Below are positions 11,070-22,300 of a DNA stretch of 64,000 nucleotides, one piece after another. Both the position numbers and the translations under genes were made by a program. The stretch is from positions 538,501 through 602,500 of the forward strand of contig CM065879.1 of assembly GCA_033439255.1 (NCBI GenBank), read 5' to 3'. The number at the start of each line of letters is the position of its first letter. The stretch's first letter is position 1. Below the pieces are notes generated by a model. It had not been told where the DNA came from. It saw only the letters and a list, made by a program, of their open reading frames with translations, and ran no database searches. Source of the DNA: Hericium rajendrae. Lineage: Eukaryota; Basidiomycota; Agaricomycetes; Russulales; Hericiaceae.

Positions 11070-12869
11070 TCAGATATCAGAGAACGGAAGCATCCACACT
11101 TTAATCTGCTTATCTTCCTCGCCCGGAGCCTGCCAGACAGTGAGAATTGTTCGATCCACATCGAGTTGCGTCAACTACTCACCTCCTCTGCGATGAACAG
11201 ACCTTCCTCCGTGATCAGAACGGGCACCGAGAACCCCTCCGTGTCGTCCCAGCCGGCACAATCACTGTCCTCACCAAGCACGGATGCTTCACCACAATAT
11301 CCCCACCACGCGCCGATGAGCTCCGTTCAACATGCTCTCCAGGACCCAAGCCCCGCGCCTCCGCCCGCGCAACCCGCCTTTCGTTGAAGTCGCGCACGCA
11401 GAACGCCAAGCGCCCGTCGTCGCCCACGCGCGCCCGCGGCCCGACGAAGCGCATCCCCGCGACGCACTGATCGCGGCACGGGTCAAAGTCGGCCACGTCT
11501 GCCGCCCAGCGTACGCAGTCGCGCCATTCGTCCCATTGCACGACCCGCGCCGCACTGCGCGAGCGCGCGCGAAAGGCGCGCAGGAGCGCCGCCGTCGAGA
11601 CGAGCATCCGGAGGCCCTTCCAGCCGTCCCACGTCACCTCCGAGATGAGATCGAGCATCAGCAGGCGGTCGGCATCGGCATCGGGCGGGAAGAGGGACGC
11701 GCGCGTGCGTTCTGAGGGTGGCGAGGCGCGCGAGATCGTCTGCGGGTGCGAGTTCGAGGCGTCGCACGTTGTAGCGGCCGCACAGAATGCAGGCAGCATG
11801 AAGGTGCAGCTGCCCTGCGCGTCCTCTGCGGAGGCTGGGAGTTCCGTCTGCGTCGTGAAGTCGAAGATCATGAGTCCGTTCGGCCGCGGGCGCGCGTAGC
11901 GCAGGGCATCGCGCTGTGTGCCCGACACCAGGAGTACATGTGCGCCGTTGACGAGGTCAAACAGGTTCGAGAGCGGCATGCGCTGAAACGGGCATCAGCA
12001 CTAGCCTCGGACTTGGATGCGGTAAAATGAGGTCACCATGTGCAAGCGTCCAGTTTTCCAGTCATACACGATGCCAACGAAACGGGGGAGGCGGTCGTCG
12101 AGGAGGGTGTTCATACAGAGAACGGCGACCGTGTCGCCCCGCACCGTGAGGTGTACGATCTCAACTGCTGTCAGCGGATGCACGTCCACCACGATTTCGG
12201 GCACCGCTGTGAGCGGGTGTGGCCCGTCCGCTGCCAGCGACCATACGCGTATGCGGGGTGGCCCTTCCACTCTAAGCGCGTTGCAATGAATCCCTCCAAC
12301 ACATATAAGAGAGGAAGACGTACTCAACGCCGGGCACCGTTACCAACAAGTCCTGCAGCGGATCTACAAACGACATAATCGAATTGTTGCCCCCCGGACT
12401 CGCGAGCGTCGTGTCCATATCGCGTGCATACGCCAGCCCCGGGCCTAACTGCTTGAAGGACACTGCGTCGTCCGACGGGCGTCGGTACGAGACGACCTCG
12501 CCTGTGAAGTGCACCTGGCGCTCGAGCGTCGTGAGTAGCGGCACCGGCGCGCCGATGGCGAGCGTCCGCCAGGCGGTCTGTGCACGCTGCAGGGCCTGCA
12601 GGCGCTCATCTAGGCTCATCGCCGCAGGGCAACAGTCCTGCACTTGGTGCACGGCACGCTCGATGTGATATTGCAGCTCAGCCGTGTCCCGGATGAGATC
12701 GCGCCAGGAGCGGCAGACCTGCGGTGACGGTATGGGTTGAGTAGGAATTCGAGAAGGGGAGGGGACCGACCTTTTGGCATCGTAATAGAGATCGGAAGTC
12801 AAGCCATTGCAGCACTCGCACGATGACCTCGGGTGGTAGCATTTCGGATATCGGAGACGGGTTAGACAT
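11070..12869 (-). CDS. F-box protein
   Basis: This is a basidiomycete F-box protein, likely a substrate receptor for an SCF ubiquitin ligase. The start gives MSNPSPISEMLPPEVIVRVL, then QWLDFRSLLRCQKV, an intron, and VCRSWRDLI; together these are a classic F-box (residues about 9-50). The rest is the long, poorly defined recognition region common in this class, with segments such as GPGLAYARDMDTTLASPGGN, LPRFVGIVYDWKTGRL and VTWDGWKGLRMLVSTAALLR. Four or more short introns are used. The final exon ends APGEEDKQIKVWMLPFSDI. Between about 11215 and 11300 the reading frame changes without a normal-length intron (see findings). The partner substrate is unknown. Confidence 0.75.
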
Positions 12870-13191
12870 AGATATCTGAGAAGTTGTCGAGCTCCCAGAG
12901 AACGTAGACGCTCTAAAGTGTAACTCTGTCACAAAATTCACCTCGAGCCTCAAATCTGAAATAAATACCACTAATGATGATTGTCCATTTTTCCTGGATA
13001 TAAAGGTCTCGACCTAGATTATAAACAAGACGTCGAAGGAGTGCGCTCAACATAGTGTAGATTTTAAAAGCAGGGAAATAAAGGCAGCAAGCACTTCCGG
13101 CATACAGTACATGATCAAGAATTCGGAACTGGCGTCGATGACCGTCGGACGATTAATGCTGATGAATATTCATTTCGTAAAAGCTCAACAA
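12870..13191. other. Intergenic, F-box gene promoter
   Basis: This 320 bp should hold the promoter of the minus-strand F-box gene and the 5' flank of the tRNA. No TATA box or strong repeat stands out. Confidence 0.35.
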
Positions 13192-13262
13192 GCATTAATG
13201 GGGTAGTGGTAACCTGGGTCGTTGCCATCGACCCGCCGGGGGTTCGATTCCCCCTTAATGCA
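13192..13262 (+). tRNA. tRNA-Gly (GCC), copy 2
   Basis: This is a full 71-nt cloverleaf with acceptor GCATTAA/TTAATGC, D stem GGGT/ACCT, anticodon loop TTGCCAT (GCC) and T stem GGGGG/CCCCC. All stems pair perfectly and the discriminator base is A. Internal A and B box positions are intact. T-rich sequence follows within 25 bp. This is the best-formed of three near-identical copies in the window. Confidence 0.95.
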
Positions 13263-13725
13263 TTATCATATGTAGGATATATGATCATTTTCTAAAATTT
13301 TATTTTTGTTACAGCTCCCAGGTACCTGATTGTTAATGTTGCTGCGGTTAACACGACTAGTAGACTCCGTGACTTCAATGTGGACTGAACGGGTTTGAGT
13401 CGAGTTCATGTGGGTAATTGTGCTGTTGGCGCGATCTCACAAGGGGTAATTAGTCTTTTGGGCAGGGGTAAATTCAAACGGACAGTTGCGAGGGCCCTTC
13501 ACCTTTGCGAGTGTGATCAGTAACATTGACAAGGTCTACAGAATCGACACAGAAGAGAGTCTCCCATTCGAGCTGGCCCATTTCGATCATACACTAATCA
13601 ATAATGATACGTTCTACCGATTTTCAACTGTCTTCAACGACATTTAGCTGAGACTGTACTCTACTATAAGGTGTACCAAATAACTTCAATTGATTTAAAT
13701 GAGGCTTCTAGATAGTCATCTAGCT
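13263..13725. other. Intergenic region
   Basis: AT-rich 3' flank of the tRNA and of the minus-strand ATPase/methyltransferase-like gene. I see no coding frame or repeat of note. Confidence 0.35.
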
Positions 13726-16700
13726 CTAAATTATGGCCCTTCTATCTCTCTCTACCTTTACTCTCTTCCTCGGACGCGTTGCCGCGTCATCGAGTTGGTC
13801 TTCCTCTTCCTCTGATTTAGGTCTCTTCTCTCCAACGGCGGGATCCGTTGGCAGACAGGCTTTCTCTTCCTTGCCTGCCACAGACGCAAAAGTGAGTACA
13901 GAATAGTTTTCCAGGAGCACCTTGCGCAGCTGCAGCGCAATAGCTTCGACAAGAAGCGGCGGAATTGCTCCAGCTATTTGTTTGAATTGATCAACAATTG
14001 GTCCAGCGAACAGGTGCGCGTCCTGTACATCATAATGAAAGTCAGAATGCGAATAGTATAAGCATCGTGACGAGAACTCACGGAAAAAGACACGATGCGA
14101 GCAAGCTCTCGAGGCGTCAAGAGCTCGTTGGTAAGACCTGGAGATGATGTGTTCAAACAAAGCGATCGAGGGTCTACGACTGAATGCTCATGTACGCACG
14201 AGGATGGCAACATGGCTGGCCTTCGCTTCGTCGAGCTAATAAGGCTAGTAGATAATTTCAAGATGAAGTAAATTGAAGACATGCATTCGGACGCACTTTG
14301 GCATGGTTTATCATAATCTGGTATGTTCTTCTCTCCGGTCCCAGCTAGCCCTGTCGTGTGATGAGTCACCATATCCTGTACACCTGCCCCAAGAGACACG
14401 GCATAGGGGGTCGGGGGTATTTGATTGTTGTCATTGATATTAGAGCAGTACACGCTACGCCCCTCGTACGACGCGTTGGCCGGTTGTCGCGGGTTGCGCC
14501 ATTCTAGATCTTGTATGGCGTCGCGAATGCTGACGAACGGCTTCAAACCGTCATTAACATCACCATGTGTCGAAGTAGGCCAGTCGGGTAAGCGGAGGCC
14601 AGAGACAGCCGCGGTGAGGATCCAGCGACCGCAGTCGGTGGCGACACCATAATTGGCAGGGGTGAGGTATCTATATGTGAGTGAATACTTTCTTGAGAGG
14701 AGATCCAGCTCCATAGTCTGACATTGTCTTCGATATCTAGAGTTCAGAATGGACTAGGTTCGGTCAAGTAAACATCAAAACGTCAAATCAGGTATGTAGC
14801 ACTCACTGACGAGATATCCATGACCTTGAAACGTAAATATCAACGTTCAGCGGGATCTGCATAGAACTTGACTGAACTCACGATATATGCGGGATGCAAC
14901 GTATCAATAACTCGCCCGATAATCTCGAGGTGCTGAAGATCTTTAAGCTGTTGAACTTGAATCCCGCCATTGGCGACCGAGTGGGGTGTGGATAATGACA
15001 GCACGGCGATCCGCCCAGGAGAAGGAATCTTCTTCGTCTCGACATCGCTTAGAAATGCTTGTACGCTTTCCGCATGCATGACACGATCTGGGAAATTGAG
15101 CTAAATAAGATGTAAATATCTGCTCCCAGATTCAATCCTTGGAAGCCGAGCACACCTGCCAGCTGGTCGCTGCATGCGGCTGCTCTTCCACAGCGGCAAG
15201 AATGCGGAATCCAGCAGAGTTGAAACCGTGCGCAACACTGCCGCAGCCAGCAAAGAAGTCCACGAATGTGGCATCTGCCGCAAGCGCAGGCTTCGGTCCA
15301 TCGAAGGCCTCTGGAGACGCAAGCCGAGGATCGAACTCAGGATGACCAGAGAATTCCATGAGCTTGACTGTATTCGTCTTCGTGCTGCTCGTCAGCGCCC
15401 AACGACATCCATATGTTTTTGGTGTTCCCGGTGCAGAGGGGAGGTCATCCGTCGGAAGTGCGCCGTGCCGTATAGTGATCTCTGCCTCCTCCAAGCTCTC
15501 GGCTTTGGTCTCACTGCGCAGTATCCGGCAGCAGTCGACTTCACCGACACGTACTCGCGCTGCAGGATTTTCGATGAGTAGTATGAGTTCCTCCTTTTCA
15601 AGGGCCTGGTGTACCCCGTAGATGTCGTTGAAGTAATCCGAGGCCCATATGTAGCGAACGGCGTGGATGTAAGTGCCAGTCCCAGGGTTCGATACGACTT
15701 CATGGATTCTAAGCACTTGTCTTGACCCATGGACAAAAAGACGGTGCGTCTTGCCTACCGTGAAGTCGAGGTTATCATTGATGGCATTATCGACTGGGTT
15801 GACTCCGTGTCGCTCTAAACTTCTATTCAAGTCAGGGTTGAATAGATTGAACGCTGGGACCTGTCTTACAATGAGCACGTTCTTTCATGCAGGAACATGT
15901 CATCATAGTGATACATACGTTGAAGTTATTAGCCTCATCCAAAGGTTCGTCATCGTCGGCATCATCAAAGCCCAACATATCATCCGGAGGATGGGCTGCA
16001 TAGATGTCAGAATCATCATCTTGCTGGACATCCATAGCAGGCTCTGCGCCGATAAATGGCTCGGGAGTCGATGAAATGCCACGATAAGGTGAATCCTGTA
16101 TCCCAAAAACTGCTCTGTCCCCGTCCCGAGTTCGATCGTCGCCCAGACCAGGATCCGGCGCAGGTGAGTTCAGAGTCGACGATGGAGGCGAAGCCCCCGC
16201 CGACAAAGCGCGGCTGGCTGATGGCGACTTCGGACTGGGACTCCGGCTGGGGCTCGTGATTTGTGCATTCATATGCATGGGGATATCTGCTGCAAGCTCC
16301 GAAGCAGCTGGAGAGGGGTCACGAGACGGCTCTCGGACATTGACAGACGCCTCAGCGGAGAGAAGACATTTGTGGCCATCTTGCGCGAAAGAGTCCAGTC
16401 GGACGGTGGAAAGAACAGCATCACCAACGACATCTTCCCACTGACAGTCTCTGAGGCCATCTAGCGATTGAATAGCTCCACCGTCCGGGTCTATGAGATG
16501 AAGGCTGTAAGAAGCAGCTCCGGCCGCTTCGTTCCATCGCACGCGGACGCGCCCAGAGGGCAATGTCTCAATGGCTACACCGGACGGCGTCGCTGGAGGA
16601 ATGGTGAATGAGAATGGAACGCTCCAGATGGCTATCTTCGAGTCGATGCGGACTTGAATCGCATGTCTTCTACCGGCCCTTAGTTCCACATCGCCCAGGG

Positions 16701-18970
16701 AGAGTGAAGCATCCTGTGCGTCGATCAGGAGGGGCTGACCTGTTCTGGCATATTCAAGGTATGACAAGTGTTCAGGCTCGAAGTAACGTACCATTGCGTG
16801 GGTCGACTTCATCGTTAAGTCCTTCTGGTGGGTGCTGGTCTGATTTGTGAATCAGATCTGCGTTGGGTGCTGCATCGAATGCGTGCTCGACAATAGCTAC
16901 AATGAACCCGATCTCTTTGGGAATGTGTTCACGAGTGCTCCACCGTATAACCCTGCAATCCCAAGATGGATCATGACCGCCGATATCTTGGTCTTCGATC
17001 AGGAAGTTCCGTGGCATCTGTTCGATAAGGTTTCTTTGCTGAGCTGTGAGGTCATCCTTAATGGCCTGTGTCAGCCTGAGCTCGTTTGTCAGGCGATTTG
17101 TAATAAGCAGACAGTAGCAATCGCAGGGCTTCTCCGAGGATTCCGAAGATTCGCGCGCAACGAGACACGAGCTGTATCCCTGCTTTTTGTGCACGTACTC
17201 CGACTTGAGCAGGTTCGCACTGAGATGCACCTGCTCACCTCTTATCGAGATCTCAAGGATTTCGAAGTGCCCCGACTTGAAAGAGATCGACTTTGCGAGG
17301 CGCTGTGTGAGAGGATCCAGATGTAGAAGTGCACGGAGACAGTGCATGGTGTGGCGGACAGCGGGAGAGCCGTTCTCGTCTACTTCGAAGGCATCAAGGG
17401 CACGGAATGCGATTTCATGGGCCTCGGCAGGAGAGAGAATCGTATTGTGCCGCCTAAGAGCATTATAGAACATCTTCGTGAGCAAGAACGGTTTCTTCTT
17501 TAGATTATTTTCTATGATCCTTCTCTCCTCGGTCGTTTCTTGGGCATAAAAGAAAAACGCGTCCTGTCCATGCCGTTCCCGCAGCTCCTTGAAAAGCAAC
17601 TTGGAACACTTTGAGCTAATGTGACGCTCGATGCCTTCAACGTCCAGCGATCTGTCGTGGTTGAGCAGCAGGTCTACATAGCGGCTCCGAGCATTTGCAG
17701 AGCTGGAGATCAGGGGTTCCCAGATCGCATAGATAGCCTTTGCTGCAGCTCGTCTGTCTTCGAGAGCAGAGCGATCGCGGCTCATGGCGATGTCTCCAGC
17801 GATATTCACACCGTAGACGAGCCCTGTCGTGTCGTCATCTTCCTCGCGGATAAATATCCCTTTCACCTGGATGCAGTGCGTTGGCAAGTAGAACTTTCAA
17901 GGAAAAGTCAAGGGAATGAGCGCACATATATCTTGGACTGAAGCCTCTGATCCAGCAAGATGCACCCTTGTGACCATTCCCCGCCGTTCTTAGATATATG
18001 TTCGATAGGCGGTCGAAGGAAGAGGAAACGGTCCAATCCTATGCTGTCCCAAGGTATATTGTAGACCTGAACGAGAACCCCATCTACGACCCTCTTCGAT
18101 GTCTTCTTGTTGAATGTCAGGCTGTTTCTTCGATATCCGAACAACCAAACATTCTCATCGGTGTGGTACAAGACACTTGCATCTTCTCTCATGAGCGCGT
18201 TGATGCCTAGGTATAAATCAGTCCCCGACAGGTCAGGTATATATAGATAGTGCAAGAACCTATCTTCAAACCGTCGCCATACTGCCCAATGAGATCAGAG
18301 TTGTTCTTTTTGGTAGAGCCTCCCATGGTCCATGCTGATACGGTAATCCGTCCGACATTGTATAGTTCGAGATCACCGTATCCAGCTTTGTCCGTCGAAG
18401 GTCTCCAAGCAGCATATGCGACAGGGCGAAGCTTGCCGCCTCCTGAAGTCGATGCAGCCGCTTTCTGATCGTAGAGGAAAATCTTGAGTGGATGGCAAGG
18501 CGGCGTAGTAGACATGGCGCTGATATCCTCGGCTGTGATAGGCTTTCCGCTGTACATCTCTTCCACTCGTATGTCGCGCAGCCGCAGGTTCCTGGCCTGC
18601 ATGGTGCCGTCGATCATATTTTGGACCAACTCTCGAACACCAGCCTTAGAATCCCAGTTGCTTTTGGAATTACGCGACACTCCGTATTCCCGGCTCATGT
18701 TGAGGTGGTGAAATCGCTTCTTGGGCTTTCCGGGCGCGTTACAGTCGGGCGCTGGGAATTTCAGGAGCCGAGCACCTCCACCAACGCGCCACGGAATAAG
18801 CTCCTGCATTTCATCAGAGGACTTTTTGTTCTCTGCAGTCGATTTGCATCGAGCACCTTGAGCTGAGAGGCGAGATAGAGTTTAGGTGCGAGAAGATGAG
18901 CATCAGTCAAGCAGATAAAACAGACAATCAAGTACGTACCAACAGCCTCCCCTGGTCCAGACATAGACAT
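13726..18970 (-). CDS. GHKL/MORC-like ATPase fused to a C5 DNA methyltransferase-like domain
   Basis: This is a long multi-exon gene (roughly 1,500 residues). Exon 1 encodes MSMSGPGEAV and splices into ENKKSSDEMQELIPWRV. Visible regions in order are: a GHKL ATPase with N-box ELVQNMIDG (residues about 78-86) and G2-type box LIGQYGDGLKIG, then VKGIFI and SRDRS blocks as in MORC/Hsp90-like proteins; a helical middle; a fibronectin-III-like stretch (RVRVRWNEAAGAASYSLHL); an acidic linker; a BAH-like region (RYIWASDYFNDIYG); and a C5-methyltransferase fold. SAM motif I is present (VDFFAGCGSVAHGFNSAGF, near 15260). Motif IV reads LSTPHSVANGG instead of PPCQGFSxAN, motif VIII reads YGVATDCGRW, and motif X reads QFKQIAGAIPPLL. 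The catalytic cysteine therefore appears to be absent. I infer a chromatin protein, perhaps a non-catalytic methyltransferase homologue. Exon edges are approximate. Confidence 0.7.
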
Positions 18971-19338
18971 GTCGTCCTGGTGCCTGTGGACTGCCAAATC
19001 TGTAGTACGGTGCTCAGCAATCCTGAGCCCTGCAGGAGCGCTACGAATGACGTTGTGAACAGCACCAAAGAGGCCGTTACTGTACAGTGGCAGGTCGAGC
19101 TTGGGTCGAGCTGAAGGCCAAATTCAGCAGCGCGCGTAGCGAGAGCATACCAAAGCGCGTTTCTTCCTAAGACGCGTCCACCAGCATCCTCTTGCCTGCC
19201 CCACGTTCAGCCTGTGTACTAGGTCTCTGTGAAACTAGGACGTTTATCTCAACGCTAGTCTCAGAAACAGGTATATCATTCTACACAACTCCAATTTTGG
19301 CCAGGCCTTGTGCCGTGGGCTTTGAAGGCTCGTGAAGC
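18971..19338. promoter_or_regulatory. Divergent promoter between the ATPase/MTase-like gene and VPS15
   Basis: 368 bp separate the two start codons. The half next to the ATPase gene (up to about 19123), with its first exon, is also found as a diverged copy at 40588-40764. No clear TATA box is visible. Confidence 0.5.
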
Positions 19339-22300
19339 ATGGGTAACACACAGTCTGGCTATCCTTTGACGCGCAATGCTGGTGCTCTCGATTCATTTGT
19401 CGCCGAGCTGGGACCGGACATCGTCTACGAGAAAAGGTACGCGTCTATCTACGGTGAAATGTCTTCCTTGCCTGACGATATCGCAGCTTAGGCTCCTCGC
19501 GCTTCCTCAAGACAGTCCGATGTCGCCACCGGAATGGCTTCCTCCTGGCCAAGATCTTCATCAAACCAGATCCCGGAGTGAGTCTCAGGAAGTACCAGAG
19601 AAAGCTCAAGAGTACGTCTCCCTTCTTTGGGATGTACTTGAACTGCTAATACGATGTGTTTCTGCATCCAGTCGAACGAGAAGCCCTGTTAGATATTCCA
19701 AACGTCTACAACTACCAGCTTTTCGTGGAGACAGAGAAAGCAGGTTATCTGATACGACAATGGGTCGCAAGCAATCTCTATGATCGAATCAGGTGCGTCC
19801 GGGCCTCTATATTCTGATATTCACCTATTGACTAGTGCTATCCAGCACGCGACCCTTCCTGAGCTTAGTCGAAAAGAAATGGATTGCTTTCCAACTCCTG
19901 ACAGCCCTTCGCGATGCTCGCGCCCGCAAGGTCGCCCATGGAGACATCAAATCCGAGAATATCCTCGTCACATCTTGGAATTGGATCTACCTCTCCGACT
20001 TTGCATCGCACAAGCCGACCTTCCTCCCACTCGACGATCCGTCGGACTTCGCGTTCTACTTCGACACGTCCGGGCGGCGCACCTGTTACGTCGCCCCGGA
20101 GCGGTTCTATGCGGCAGGCGCGAAGCCGGAGAGCACGCCCGCTCCCATCGAGGGAAGTGGGCGCAAGGAATCTACGGTGACGGAGGCGATGGATGTGTTC
20201 AGTGCGGGGTGTGTCATTGCCGAGCTGTTCAGAGAGGGTGCGCCGCTGTTCACGCTCAGCCAGCTGTTCAAGTATCGAGAGGGCGAGCTCAACGTCGATG
20301 GTCTCCTATCGAACATCGACGACGTAGGCGTTAAGGTATGTTTGGTTTACTTATCATCATCTATGGACTCGCTCATTTCGTTTGCGCGAGTAGGACCTTA
20401 TCAAGGAGATGATCGCTCTGGATCCAGCTGCCCGCCCCACCTTCAATACGCTCCTCAACAACGCACGGGGCACGGTCATCCCGGAATCCTTCTACTCCTT
20501 CCTCCATACCTACGTCGCCTCGGTCAACGAGCCTCCCACCAACTCCATCATCTCTGCAGCTCCGCAGCCCGTTGTGCCGGGGACTTCTACCCCATCTACG
20601 TCTACCCCGACAGGCACTGTTAAAGGCGGGACCGGGACGCCCACTCCCGCGCCGACTGCGGATCCACATGCGACTGTATTGCCGAGCGATGCAGACCACA
20701 GGATGGAGCGAATATGGGCGGATTATAAGAGCGTGGAGCCGTACCTGGTTGAGGAAGAGGAGAGTGGCGAGCAGACGGTGACAGACGTTAAAGTCGAGTA
20801 CGCGGAGGCCGAGGAGACGTCGCATCCTTTCCAGGTGAGATCATCGATTTTTCGAGATCTAGGTGGTCCTGAACGAAGTCAAGGATATATTCCCAGTCGA
20901 ATTGTACGTGCCCAACCGCGACTCGAAGCTACTGCGCACCAAGCGACGCGCTGCTTTGGAAGGTGGGTCTAAACACGTTCCAGCACTATTATTCTTCGAC
21001 GCTTATGTGAGTATTAGACGGACCTGCTCTCATCGTCCTCGCGCTTGTATGCGCAAACGTGCGCAACTGCACCCAGCCATCAAGCAAGCTTCGGGCACTG
21101 GATGTCTTCTTGGCATTGGCGACGCATCTTACGGACGAAGCGAAGCTCGACCGGATGGTGCCTTACATTGTTGACCTGCTGCATGATGATGCAGCCGTTG
21201 TGCGTTCAGCGGCTCTGCGGACGCTCCTACAAGTGGTATGTCACATTAAGAAAAGGTCATACAATAACAGCAGTGATTCACTACGGTCTGGTGTAGCTGA
21301 TGCTCGTGACGGTCATTACTCCGTCGAACGCCTCCGTTTTCCCTGAGTACATCATCCCCAACATCCAGACACTTATCCAGGACCCCGAGCTATCCGTTCG
21401 CTGCATGTATGCGCAGTGCATCGTGCCACTGGCCGACACGGCCGTGCGCTACCTGGAAATGGGGCAGGCGCTGAAGGCACACGGGACGTTCAAACTGCCC
21501 GCAGATTTAGTAGAGTACGATGAAGCCCACTTTGAGGTACAAGATCTCTAAATTGTCTCCCATCGCACGGCACTGATAGCTCATCAGGTATCATACGATG
21601 CGACCCTGCAAGATCTGCAAACGTCCATACAGGACCACCTCTCTGCTCTGCTCGTCGACCCGTCAAGCGTCGTCAAGCGCGCGGTCTTGCATGATATCTC
21701 AAGACTATGCATCTTCCTGGGTCGCCAACGGACAAATGATGTGCTCCTCAGCCACATGATCACGTACCTCAACGACCGTGACTGGCTTTTGCGATACGCG
21801 TTCTTCGATGCGATCGTCGACGTCGCTGCCTGTGCTGGCGGGCGGAGCCTGGAAGAATACATCCTGCCGCTGATGATACAGGCGCTGTCTGGTGAAATCT
21901 TTCTCGTACCGTTAAACGACTCAAAACTTATCATTTGGGTAGACGTGGAAGAGAGCGTCGTGGCCCGCGTCTTGGGCGCACTGACGAGCCTCTGCGAACT
22001 GGGTCTGTTCCAGAAGATGCGGATATGGGAGCTGATGAGTGCTACGCTCGGATTCTTGTACCACCCTAATGTGTGGATACGACAAGGTATGCATCGGACT
22101 TCCTTGCGTGGCACTCTGAGGCTGAAGTGGAATACAGGAGCAGTTGCATTCATCGCCTCTGCTGCGAAGCACCTGCCGACAAGCGATGTGTGGTGTATCT
22201 TGTATCCATCTCTCCGACATTTCCTGAGGTCCGACGTGCGGGACATCGACCAGATGAGTTTGCTTATGACCATGAAACCTCAGGTAAATGTTTGTCCATT

